Virus record (IMG/VR): IMGVR_UViG_3300040801_003471
Location: 1 to 46,843 of that record
Source: a virus
Direction: 5' to 3' (one strand)
DNA length: 46,843 bases
Shown here: piece after piece, positions 34,321 to 42,177 of the stretch
Layout: each line of letters opens with the position of its first letter
Numbering within the stretch: the first letter of the stretch is position 1
The notes under the pieces: generated by a model
What the model saw: the letters and a program-made list of their open reading frames with translations, nothing else
Database searches by the model: none
Told to the model about the DNA's origin: nothing
Position numbers and translations under genes: made by a program

Positions 34321-35973
34321 ATGAATTTTGTTAAGAAATTTTCTGATTACGATGAAAACATATCTGAAGCTAAGAAGGACCGTAAACTTAAAAGAGTACA
34401 AAAATTAGCTAGAAAAATATCTAGAATTAATAATAGAGCTGCTAAATTAGATCAAAAAGGCAAAGTTGTTAAAGCTACTAGAAAAGATGATAAAGCCGAT
34501 CAAAAACAAGAAAAAATAGATTCTTTGGTTTCTAATTTTAATCAAAAACAAACTAAAGATCAGATGCAAATATTAAGAGATGAACTTAAAACTGCACAGA
34601 ATGAACTTAAAGATGTTAAAAAATCTGGTGACGAATATGATATAAAAAGAGTTGAATCTTATATTGCAACAATTAAAGAAATATATGCAGCAATAAAAAA
34701 TGATGCTTCTGAGGAAGAAATTGAAGAAATGTTTAACATGTTCACTCAAAGTATGTCTAATGAACAAGTTGAAAAAATGAACATTCTTCAGGATTTATTA
34801 GAAGATGAAGACACTGAAAAAATATCACCTAAAGAAAAAGAAGAAGCTGAACAAAAAGGTGAACAAGAATTTCAAGATAAGAAAGATAAGAAAGATAAGA
34901 AAAAAGAAGATGAAAAAGGACGTGATTATAATGAACACATAGAAAAATATAAAACGTTCTATGATGACGTATCAAAATCAGGACAAATTCCAATCGTTAG
35001 TCCTAAATATTCATCAAATGAAAATTATAATAAATTAATTCAAGATTTTCTGATTCAATCTGGTAGTAATATTGAAAAAACTGGTAAATTAGATGAAGCA
35101 ACTCTTACAGCAATTGAAGAATATCAAAAGAAAAAAGGTTTAAAGGGTGATAAAGAGGTTGGTAAATTAACCTGGTCTAAAATACTAACTGATGTTGGAG
35201 TTAAAGTCGAAGGTGAATTATCATATGATGAATTTTTAAGAGGAATGCAATCATCACAGGCTGATAAACCTTCAAAATCTGAAATTACAGACAATCAAGA
35301 ACAAATAAACGCAATTAAGGATGAATTAGCTGAACGAGAGCAAAAGTTAAAAGAAATTGCAAATAGTCCAAACACACAAAGTATATTAAAAGATTTAATT
35401 ACATTGCTAGCTGGAGAAAATATGCATGCTAGATTTAGATCTACAGATGAAGTTAAAGTATTTAGATCATTAATTCAAGGATTAAAATCTCATTCAATTA
35501 ATAAATTTAATGTTGCTGCATTCTTTAATGGCTACGAACAAAAAGTTGGAAGTGATAGTAAAGGATTAATTAAAGATTTAATGTTTGCTTTTGATTCCGA
35601 TTCAGGCGAAATTAATAATATTATAGGTGTAAATAAAGATAAATTTGTTGCTTTTGTAAAAGAATTTGGTTTAATTGGTGAATCAGCTACAGGAGCTGGA
35701 ATTGTTGCATCAATGATTGCTGGAAAAGCGGCTTGGGGTAACGAATCATATATGGCAGCTCAATTAATATTTTGTTTTGGATCTTTTAATGATCAAATTG
35801 TTAATGCTGAACTTTCAGCTGCAAATATAAATATTACACAAATACAAAATATTAAAAAGGAAGGAACCAAGGAAATTGTTGATGATTCAATAAACAAAAA
35901 GAAAAATAGTGATGTTGATAAGCAAATAGAAACTGATGATACTGATAAGCAAACAACAACTAAAGAAATGTAA
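34321..35973 (+). CDS. Candidate internal virion protein with peptidoglycan-binding domain, 550 aa
   Basis: The N-terminus MNFVKKFSDYDENISEAKKD fits a capsid-targeting peptide cleaved after ISE (14-16). A long charged coiled coil follows (residues 20-210, many K/E/D/Q, including the KKDKKDKKKEDEK run). At about 232-292 is a PG_binding_1-type domain: YNKLIQDFLIQSG, GKLDEATLTAIEEYQKKKG, GKLTWSKIL, with the family's G-x-x-D-x-x-T-x-x-A-(I/V)-x-x-(F/Y)-Q pattern. The C-terminal 200 residues are helical with a Gly/Ala-rich segment (GESATGAGIVASMIAGKAAWG) that may be membrane-active. I infer a protein ejected with the DNA that contacts the cell wall. It has its own late-type promoter. Confidence 0.7.
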   Translation: MNFVKKFSDYDENISEAKKDRKLKRVQKLARKISRINNRAAKLDQKGKVVKATRKDDKADQKQEKIDSLVSNFNQKQTKDQMQILRDELKTAQNELKDVKKSGDEYDIKRVESYIATIKEIYAAIKNDASEEEIEEMFNMFTQSMSNEQVEKMNILQDLLEDEDTEKISPKEKEEAEQKGEQEFQDKKDKKDKKKEDEKGRDYNEHIEKYKTFYDDVSKSGQIPIVSPKYSSNENYNKLIQDFLIQSGSNIEKTGKLDEATLTAIEEYQKKKGLKGDKEVGKLTWSKILTDVGVKVEGELSYDEFLRGMQSSQADKPSKSEITDNQEQINAIKDELAEREQKLKEIANSPNTQSILKDLITLLAGENMHARFRSTDEVKVFRSLIQGLKSHSINKFNVAAFFNGYEQKVGSDSKGLIKDLMFAFDSDSGEINNIIGVNKDKFVAFVKEFGLIGESATGAGIVASMIAGKAAWGNESYMAAQLIFCFGSFNDQIVNAELSAANINITQIQNIKKEGTKEIVDDSINKKKNSDVDKQIETDDTDKQTTTKEM

Positions 35974-36663
35974 TCATAAACTTAGACCATAGTCTAAGTT
36001 TTTATTAAAACTATCAACTAATAATCCGAATTTTAAAGCTAATTTAGAATTCGGATTTTCTTTTATATAGTGCATTGTTTCGATTTTATATACCATTAAG
36101 TCTTCATACATTTCACATAAATCCTCAATTATATGTGTTGACGCATATTGATTAACATAACCGTTTTCTAATGTTGGCTTATCGGCTTGTTCCCCGTGGT
36201 CAGTGTATTTCTCAACTTCGCGATATAATTTTAATAAAAAATTGTCCGGCCAAAATTCATAGTGCTGATTAATTATTGTATGACATATTTCATGATGTAA
36301 TGTTCCGATAAAATTTTCATTTTGAATATTAAGAACAATTGCATTATTTTTTAAATTAACACCGTACGTTTGTTCATTTGTTTTGTTTTCAACTATATTA
36401 GTGCAAATGTATATTTCATCTGGAACATACTTGATTCTAGATTTGTAATTATATTCACACAACGCCTCGAAAATTTTAGTTGTTATTTTAAGTTCTTCAG
36501 TTCGTTCAAGTTTTTCAGATTGATATGTGTAATCGTTACTGTTTGAAATCGGTGTATCAAAGTGTACTTCAACAATATTTCCACTAATATTAACTGGAAA
36601 AGTTGTTTCAGATAAAACATCAAAAGATAAAAAAGTCAGAAATAAAATTATAAAGTTCTTCAT
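35974..36663 (-). CDS. Secreted HExxH metallopeptidase, copy 1
   Basis: Protein of 229 residues with a signal peptide (MKNFIILFLTFLSFDVLS, cut near residue 18-20). The zinc motif is HHEICH, giving His124, Glu125 and His128. A downstream ENGYVNQYASTHIIEDLCEMYEDL block is typical of gluzincins, where the third ligand is a Glu in the E-D-x-x-E stretch, as in the Bacteroidota Peptidase_Mx1-type hydrolases and lethal-factor-like enzymes. It is paralogous to the gene at 36718. Likely exported to periplasm or outside. It has a host-type promoter box 20-40 nt upstream. The substrate is unknown: envelope proteins, or competitors' receptors, are possible. Confidence 0.8.
   Translation of the reverse strand: MKNFIILFLTFLSFDVLSETTFPVNISGNIVEVHFDTPISNSNDYTYQSEKLERTEELKITTKIFEALCEYNYKSRIKYVPDEIYICTNIVENKTNEQTYGVNLKNNAIVLNIQNENFIGTLHHEICHTIINQHYEFWPDNFLLKLYREVEKYTDHGEQADKPTLENGYVNQYASTHIIEDLCEMYEDLMVYKIETMHYIKENPNSKLALKFGLLVDSFNKNLDYGLSL
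35978..36001. terminator. Bidirectional terminator overlapping the end of a coding region
   Basis: Stem AAACTTAGAC/GTCTAAGTTT with loop CATA, followed by T4 on the plus strand. It lies 5 nt after the plus-strand stop, inside the last codons of the converging peptidase gene. Confidence 0.8.
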
Positions 36664-36681
36664 GTTTGTTTATTATTTAAA

Positions 36682-36709
36682 CAAATATAATAAAATTCTG
36701 AATTAAAAA
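36682..36709 (-). promoter_or_regulatory. Putative host-type promoter of peptidase copy 1
   Basis: On the minus strand: AATTCAGAA, six nucleotides, then TATATTTG, which fits the Bacteroidota -7 box TAnnTTTG. The same layout and spacing occur upstream of copy 2. Confidence 0.5.
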
Positions 36710-36717
36710 GAAATTTT

Positions 36718-37422
36718 TTAAGTAGAAATATCTAAATTCAAATTGTTTTTTATTGCTGATCTGAACACATAAAACTTTTTTGATAATTTAGATTCTGGAT
36801 TATTTATGATAAATTCTGTTGCATACATATCTCCTGAAAAAAATAATCCAAACATTTCACAAAATTCTTCGTGTAAATGTGTTCTCGCGTAGTCGGAAAC
36901 ATATCCATCCTTATGGCATTGAAAAAATACTTTATTTACAGTGTTTAGAGTATCAGAATTAATTTTTTCAAGTTCATTTAATAATGTGTAAGTCCAATTT
37001 TTAGAATAATGTGGATTATATTTTCTTAATATTTCATGTGCGATTTCATGATGTATTACTTCACCAAAACTTGGACTTATTGATAATTTAACTGCGATTT
37101 CATTATCACCAAGATTCATGCCAGCATAAGAAGTTTTAGCATCAATTATTGCATCGCATACATAAATTTCTCTTGGACCAAATATTAATAACTGCTTCGT
37201 ATCATATTTGGATAATTCTTTTTTTAGAATTAAAATAAATTCTGATTTATATTTTTTAGGAATATATGCTTTTGTTTTATAAGTGTATCGTTTATCTAGT
37301 GTTGACACTTCTTTATTGAAGTGCACATTAATTATTGTATTCTTAACAGAAACACTTATTGTTTCTGCATAAAGGTTAAAGCTAAAATAATATAAAAATA
37401 GAACTATAAATATTTTTCTCAT
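36718..37422 (-). CDS. Secreted HExxH metallopeptidase, copy 2
   Basis: Protein of 234 residues with a signal peptide (MRKIFIVLFLYYFSFNLYA, cut before ETIS). The zinc motif is HHEIAHEIL with His125, Glu126 and His129. DGYVSDYARTHLHEEFCEMFGLFF carries the third-ligand region. Same domain order as the neighbour at 35974 but clearly diverged (shared blocks include IIxVHF near 30, PxEIYVC near 85 and the zinc region), so the duplication is old. A host-type promoter is present. The function is inferred only from motifs. Compare it with the upstream copy: both Glu and His residues are intact, so both may be active. Confidence 0.8.
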   Translation of the reverse strand: MRKIFIVLFLYYFSFNLYAETISVSVKNTIINVHFNKEVSTLDKRYTYKTKAYIPKKYKSEFILILKKELSKYDTKQLLIFGPREIYVCDAIIDAKTSYAGMNLGDNEIAVKLSISPSFGEVIHHEIAHEILRKYNPHYSKNWTYTLLNELEKINSDTLNTVNKVFFQCHKDGYVSDYARTHLHEEFCEMFGLFFSGDMYATEFIINNPESKLSKKFYVFRSAIKNNLNLDIST

Positions 37423-37426
37423 ATAA

Positions 37427-37454
37427 CAAATATAAATCTTTTCTGAATTTAAAA
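37427..37454 (-). promoter_or_regulatory. Putative host-type promoter of peptidase copy 2
   Basis: AATTCAGAA, six nucleotides, TATATTTG on the minus strand, as upstream of copy 1. The box is 5 nt from the ATG, so the leader would be very short or the message leaderless. Confidence 0.5.
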
Positions 37455-37486
37455 GAAATGAATATATAAAAAAATGATTTAAGTTA

Positions 37487-38098
37487 ATGGTTAGACGAGA
37501 CCTATTTGTTGATAGATATTCAGCTTTAAATAATAAGAAACTTCTTGAATTAGGATTAGCGGATTTAGAAAAATATGTTGATAATGAACTGCTAAAAGAT
37601 AATAATATTATTAAAATGATTAATCGTGATGGTGTAGCAGGAACTAACGGAGAAATTATTAATGATGCTATTTTAAATGAAACTGTTCATAAAGATCCAA
37701 GTATTCGAGATAATGGTAGTGGTAGAAGTGGAGGAGTTGATAATGTTGAATACGCAATTTGGTCAAAAAATATCACAACAACATCTTCGGATGATGCAAC
37801 AAAAAATCCGTGGTATGATAAAACTTTAAATAAAGATGTTGAAGGTGAAATAGAAGTTTTATTGCCTGTTGGCACAAATAAAAATTTAGCTCGAATGTTA
37901 GTTGATAAGTATTTAGGTCCTATTGATTTCACCAACTTAACAGATAGGGAATTAAAAACATACGGTTTTTGGAGAAAAATTCCAACTCTTGGTTCATTAG
38001 CTGGAGAATCAAGTGTAACTGATAACACTGATGCGGTTGAATTAATATATGTTGAAGATACTGATCAATATAAGATCGTTTTTAGATTAAATCCTTAA
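37487..38098 (+). CDS. Hypothetical protein, 203 aa
   Basis: Not recognised. Soluble, with a helical N-terminus (KKLLELGLADLEKYVDNELL), a Gly/Ser/Asn-rich loop (DNGSGRSGGVDN) and a beta-rich C-terminal part (EGEIEVLLPVGTNKNLARM, AVELIYVEDTDQYKIVFRLNP). There is no signal peptide. TATATAAAAAAAA precedes the start by about 24 nt. Its composition resembles the structural proteins of this phage more than enzymes, so a virion or neck component is possible. Confidence 0.6.
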   Translation: MVRRDLFVDRYSALNNKKLLELGLADLEKYVDNELLKDNNIIKMINRDGVAGTNGEIINDAILNETVHKDPSIRDNGSGRSGGVDNVEYAIWSKNITTTSSDDATKNPWYDKTLNKDVEGEIEVLLPVGTNKNLARMLVDKYLGPIDFTNLTDRELKTYGFWRKIPTLGSLAGESSVTDNTDAVELIYVEDTDQYKIVFRLNP

Positions 38099-38123
38099 TT
38101 TTTTTAAAAAATATTTTTTAATA

Positions 38124-38543
38124 ATGAAGATAAGTGCCGGAATAATTATCATTTGGAATAAAAATATATTGTTAGCTCATCCAACAAATCATAAAATGTT
38201 TTCAACATGGGATATTCCCAAGGGTGCTGTTGAAGATGGTGAATCATTTAAAGAAGCAGCTTTAAGAGAAACTAGAGAAGAAGTTGGATTGTGTATTGAC
38301 CCCGATGAAGTTGAAGATGAACCAATAATAATTGATTATATCGATAAAGAAGGACAACTTTTTAAAAAAGTATACGCATTTAAATATTATTGTCAATCTT
38401 TGAAAGAAATTGGATTAGAATATCCAATGATACCAGTGGAACATTTACAAACTATTGAAATGGACATGGCTGCATTTTTTCCTCTTAATATAGCTGAAGA
38501 TTATATTTTTTGGAGATATAAATCTATTTTAAATCAAATTTAA
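38124..38543 (+). CDS. Nudix hydrolase
   Basis: Protein of 139 residues with a perfect Nudix box from Gly34: GAVEDGE then REEVGL, matching G-x5-E-x7-R-E-x2-E-E-x-G-L (Glu40, Arg48-Glu49, Glu52-Glu53). It hydrolyses nucleoside diphosphates linked to another group. T4 also has a Nudix enzyme (NudE), and phage Nudix proteins can clean nucleotide pools or remove RNA caps. The FSTWDIPKGAVEDGE lead-in is normal for the family. The substrate cannot be predicted. The 3' end overlaps the small terminase gene by 4 nt. Confidence 0.9.
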   Translation: MKISAGIIIIWNKNILLAHPTNHKMFSTWDIPKGAVEDGESFKEAALRETREEVGLCIDPDEVEDEPIIIDYIDKEGQLFKKVYAFKYYCQSLKEIGLEYPMIPVEHLQTIEMDMAAFFPLNIAEDYIFWRYKSILNQI

Positions 38544-39184
38544 TCGTCATCATCGTCATCATCAACATCAAAATTTAAACTATCACCGTGTTTACCAATT
38601 AAACTGTCAATTGTATCATTTAAATTCTTAAAGTTTTGTTGAGTATTATTTTCTTGTTGTTCTTCACTTTGAAGTGGTGTTTGTGTAATACCTAAATCGT
38701 CCCTAAGCGATTTATAAAATGTTTCAACACTTTTTAAAGTTGTAGATGCAAATTTTATATTATCGCGCATTTCTTTTTGTAACATAGATTGAACTTCAAA
38801 CATTCTAACATTAGTATTTCCCATATCGAGTTCTCGCATCATTGACATTAAAGTCTTAGTACTCAATTCAACTAAAAATTGAAGTTTTGAAAAATATTCT
38901 GCGTCCTTTCTTCTTTTTTCAGATATATATGGATTATCTAAAAGTTTTTCATCTCCTAGATATAATTCTGCTAAATTATCAATAATATTTTGAGATTCAT
39001 TATGAATATCAATCAATTGTTGTTTATAATCTAAAGCGCTATTATCATCTTCAGAAAAAGATGGTAAAGAATTTTCATTAGCAAACAAATCTTCAGGTGG
39101 TAATTTTTCAACTTCCTGAGAAATTGTTAATTCAAGTGATTCAAATTCTTTTTTTAATTTTTCTTTATTACGTGTACTGGCCAT
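38540..39184 (-). CDS. gp16: Terminase small subunit (T4 gp16-like)
   Basis: Protein of 214 residues. The ATG at 39184 (MASTRNKEKLKK) is chosen because the upstream extension (start 39265) is hydrophobic and overlaps the promoter of the divergent gene. The chain is helical. The segment GNTNVRMFEVQSMLQKEMRD resembles T4 gp16's SPRHMEVFATLMGQM, in the same order after a DYKQQL-type helix, and precedes a coiled-coil helix as in gp16. The tail is poly-Asp (DDDDDDD). Gp16 recognises DNA and stimulates gp17 during packaging. Unusually it is encoded on the strand opposite to gp17 and separated from it by two small genes. Confidence 0.65.
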   Translation of the reverse strand: MASTRNKEKLKKEFESLELTISQEVEKLPPEDLFANENSLPSFSEDDNSALDYKQQLIDIHNESQNIIDNLAELYLGDEKLLDNPYISEKRRKDAEYFSKLQFLVELSTKTLMSMMRELDMGNTNVRMFEVQSMLQKEMRDNIKFASTTLKSVETFYKSLRDDLGITQTPLQSEEQQENNTQQNFKNLNDTIDSLIGKHGDSLNFDVDDDDDDD

Positions 39185-39241
39185 AATTCTATTTCGATTT
39201 TCACATTCTATATATCTATTTATAAAACATATGCTACAATG

Positions 39242-39252
39242 TATATAATAAA
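39242..39252 (+). promoter_or_regulatory. Putative late promoter (TATATAATAAA)
   Basis: Same 11-mer as elsewhere, 24 nt before the ATG at 39266. It argues that this ATG, not one at 39239 within the box, is the true start. Confidence 0.55.
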
Positions 39253-39265
39253 AATACAAAGTCAT

Positions 39266-39622
39266 ATGATATTATCTGAATTAGAAACGGGTCTTTATTT
39301 AGATTTAGATTTACAAAAATTCTTACAAAAATATTATAGTATTAATATAGAGCAAATGTTAGTGATAGATGAATTACATTCTCCGGAATCTTTAATGTCT
39401 CTTAATCAAACATTTTTAACGAATAATCCATTTACAGTCAAAACAATAACAATTGATCCATCATCGTTAATATATCGAATTAGTTTCACAATTCATAATG
39501 GAATGGAATATTGTAAAATTGAAAAACAAGATTCAATTGATTTTATGTTTGTCATAATGAATAAAGATTTTAAAAAATGGCAACAAGAAATTTCATCTGT
39601 CCAAAAGAATTATTATATTTGA
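39266..39622 (+). CDS. Hypothetical protein, 118 aa
   Basis: Not recognised. The ATG at 39266 is preferred because an upstream ATG at 39239 would start before the putative promoter box. Soluble, acidic N-terminus (ETGLYLDLDLQKF) with alternating beta and helix (TVKTITIDPSSLIYRISFTIHNG). It lies between small terminase (opposite strand) and large terminase, four nucleotides before the next small gene, suggesting a short late operon leading into gp17. Confidence 0.6.
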   Translation: MILSELETGLYLDLDLQKFLQKYYSINIEQMLVIDELHSPESLMSLNQTFLTNNPFTVKTITIDPSSLIYRISFTIHNGMEYCKIEKQDSIDFMFVIMNKDFKKWQQEISSVQKNYYI

Positions 39623-39625
39623 TGC

Positions 39626-39859
39626 ATGTTTGATGCATTAGATAACGGTTCAGAATGGTTTAATCTTTTTTATGATGATACTCTAGGTGTCGACGAAAAA
39701 GTTGTTGTGTCAAAATCTACAATTCAATTTACTAACAAACAGGGAATAGTTTTTAATCATTATACCAATGCCAGAGGTATAGAAATTGTTGCTATCTCTC
39801 CAGATAGCATAGCTTCTAGCATCCAAGAAGCTAAAGAAATTTTCACATATTCTGAATAG
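39626..39859 (+). CDS. Hypothetical protein, 77 aa
   Basis: Not recognised. Starts 3 nt after the previous stop. Acidic, one compact domain: SEWFNLFYDDTLGVDEKVVV, FNHYTNARGIEIVAISPD. There is no signal peptide. Its proximity to both terminase genes makes a packaging or regulatory role conceivable, but nothing in the sequence shows it. Confidence 0.55.
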   Translation: MFDALDNGSEWFNLFYDDTLGVDEKVVVSKSTIQFTNKQGIVFNHYTNARGIEIVAISPDSIASSIQEAKEIFTYSE

Positions 39860-39940
39860 AAACTTTAATTCTTTTTATTTCTTAATTTTTTAACACATAA
39901 AGTATTGTTTTTATCAATATATAGATAAAAATAGGCTTTT

Positions 39941-42148
39941 ATGGCATTAGAAAGACAGGTTGTTTTTACATCTAAATATGTCAATGAAATTAATGATAAA
40001 ATTAATGATGGATATATAGCCCACCGATATGAAAATCCATGGTTCAATGGAGAAGTTGGTGTTAGAAAAGGAGGTTTAGCGTTTAAATTAACTCCTGAAG
40101 AATTAGAAGAATACGCAAAGTGTAAAATAAATGTACAATATTTCGCCAGAAAGTATTGTAAAATTAAATTAAGTGATGGCACAGTAGGTAACATGACATT
40201 TAAAGGTCGACAATATCAGAAAAAAATGTTAGATATGATTGTCAACCATCGTTTTACTATTTTCATGTGTAGTCGACAAATTGGTAAAACTATATCTACA
40301 GCAATTGCTATTCTGCATTATTGTATTTTTAACTCCAATAAAAATGTAATGTTGATGGCAAACAAACTAACAACTAGTGTTGAAATTTTAGATAAAATCA
40401 AAGAAATTTATAAATACTTACCTTTTTTCTTAAAACCTGGAGTTAGTAGCTGGCAAGCGAGAACACTTATTTTTAAAGATACTGGATGTAGAATTATGAC
40501 TTCAGCTAGAACAAAAGAACCAGCAATTGGTTTTACAATCGACTTTTTGTATTTAGACGAGTTTGCCCACATTCCAAGAAATATTATTGAAAGTTTTTAT
40601 CGAGCGGCTTATCCAACGGTTTCAGCAATAGATAATTCAAAAATTGTAATTACATCAACACCAAACGGTAAAAATTTATTTTGGAGAATATTAGATGCTG
40701 CAGAATTACCTGACGGAGATCCAAGAAAAAACAACTTTAAACCGTATCGAGTATATTGGTGGCAAGTGCCAGGTAGAAATACAACATATATTAGATTAAA
40801 TGAACATAAGTTACAAGAATATGATTTGAAAAAAGAAAACTTAGTCAAATATATTCAGAAAAAATATGATATTGAAGAAAAAGATATTTATTTAAGATAT
40901 AATGAAGATAATTTCACATGGGAAATAAGAATTGATAATTCACATGATATAAACACTGAAGATGTTAGACGTTTTGTTATTAAAAGTGATGAATTTGAGG
41001 GCGCATTTAAAGATGCAGCTGAACCAGTTGAAATAAGTGTCAATCACGTCGGTCAAGTTACATCATGGAAAGAAGAAACAATTAAAGATATTGGATCTGA
41101 AGAATCATTTAATCAGGAATATGGTTTACAATTTTATGCAGCAAGCAATTTAACATTTACAGAAGATGTATTATCAAGGATATCTAATCAAGAAGAAAAT
41201 TTTGTTTGGCATGAAATTCCAGAAATAGAGCAAATGTCACATTTAGAATATAAGGAATTAAAATGGATTGAAGATAGACCTGATATTTTCGAGTGGTCAG
41301 AAATGCGAAATTATTATTATGCACTTGGAATAGATTTATCTGAAGGATTAGGACAAGATTTTAGTGTTATTAATATTTTTAGAATAATGCCAAAAACTGA
41401 AGAAGAAGTAATTAATGATAGAATTGAATCAGTGTATGATTTTTTCAGATTAGAACAAGTTGGTGTATATCGACATAATCTAGTAAGTGTTAAACAATTA
41501 TCTGAAATATTTTATATCTTAGCATTTCACGTATTAGATGAAAACAAAATTAAAGTATGTTTAGAATATAATACATATGGAGCGGAAATGTTAGCTCATT
41601 TACCAGGGTTATATCAAGGAAATAATACATTTAGTTCACATATATTTGCCCGATATAAACACCGTGCTGATGCAACATTTGCTAAATTAGGATTAAAAAT
41701 TAAAACTAATAAAGGTATTCTAGTTAAAGAATATCAAAATAGAATTAATCGAGATTTTGTTAGACTACATCATGATCATACTATCAGAGAAGTTACTACG
41801 TTTGTTAAGGTAGAAAATCCGCGAAGTAATACTGATAAGTTTGAAGCAGAAAGTGGCCATGATGATTGTGTAATGTCAACTGTTGGTGTATGCACATTAT
41901 TTAATAATACAGGTTTTCATGATTTACTTGATTTTTATATTGATAAAGAATTAGATCACGATCATATTCATTGGATTCAAGAAAAATTAGATAACTTGGA
42001 ATATCCAACTGGTGTTGATTATAATATTTTATGGTCGGCTAAAAAAAGTTTAAATGAGGATAAGTATAGACAGGAATTTGCAAACGCTCAAATTAAAAAT
42101 GTTGATTTAACAGGTTTAAATGTTCAAAGGAATTACCCGTATAATTAA
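39941..42148 (+). CDS. gp17: Terminase large subunit (T4 gp17-like)
   Basis: Packaging motor of 735 residues (T4 gp17 has 610). The ATPase domain has Walker A SRQIGKT at 111-117 and Walker B LYLDEF at 203-208, with the coupling motif TSTPNGKN. The nuclease domain begins near YALGIDLSEGLGQDF, first acidic residue Asp465. The second region is LEYNTYG and the last ESGHDDCVMS, all typical of gp17. The extra length is mostly between the two domains (about residues 270-400). A variant box TATAGATAAAAATA lies about 20 nt upstream. The stop is directly followed by the late promoter of the next gene. Confidence 0.96.
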   Translation: MALERQVVFTSKYVNEINDKINDGYIAHRYENPWFNGEVGVRKGGLAFKLTPEELEEYAKCKINVQYFARKYCKIKLSDGTVGNMTFKGRQYQKKMLDMIVNHRFTIFMCSRQIGKTISTAIAILHYCIFNSNKNVMLMANKLTTSVEILDKIKEIYKYLPFFLKPGVSSWQARTLIFKDTGCRIMTSARTKEPAIGFTIDFLYLDEFAHIPRNIIESFYRAAYPTVSAIDNSKIVITSTPNGKNLFWRILDAAELPDGDPRKNNFKPYRVYWWQVPGRNTTYIRLNEHKLQEYDLKKENLVKYIQKKYDIEEKDIYLRYNEDNFTWEIRIDNSHDINTEDVRRFVIKSDEFEGAFKDAAEPVEISVNHVGQVTSWKEETIKDIGSEESFNQEYGLQFYAASNLTFTEDVLSRISNQEENFVWHEIPEIEQMSHLEYKELKWIEDRPDIFEWSEMRNYYYALGIDLSEGLGQDFSVINIFRIMPKTEEEVINDRIESVYDFFRLEQVGVYRHNLVSVKQLSEIFYILAFHVLDENKIKVCLEYNTYGAEMLAHLPGLYQGNNTFSSHIFARYKHRADATFAKLGLKIKTNKGILVKEYQNRINRDFVRLHHDHTIREVTTFVKVENPRSNTDKFEAESGHDDCVMSTVGVCTLFNNTGFHDLLDFYIDKELDHDHIHWIQEKLDNLEYPTGVDYNILWSAKKSLNEDKYRQEFANAQIKNVDLTGLNVQRNYPYN

Positions 42149-42149
42149 A

Positions 42150-42160
42150 TATATAATAAA
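42150..42160 (+). promoter_or_regulatory. Putative late promoter (TATATAATAAA)
   Basis: Begins 2 nt after the gp17 stop and 28 nt before the ATG at 42178. Identical to the other four 11-mers. Confidence 0.6.
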
Positions 42161-42177
42161 ATTGTGTACAGTTTTTA

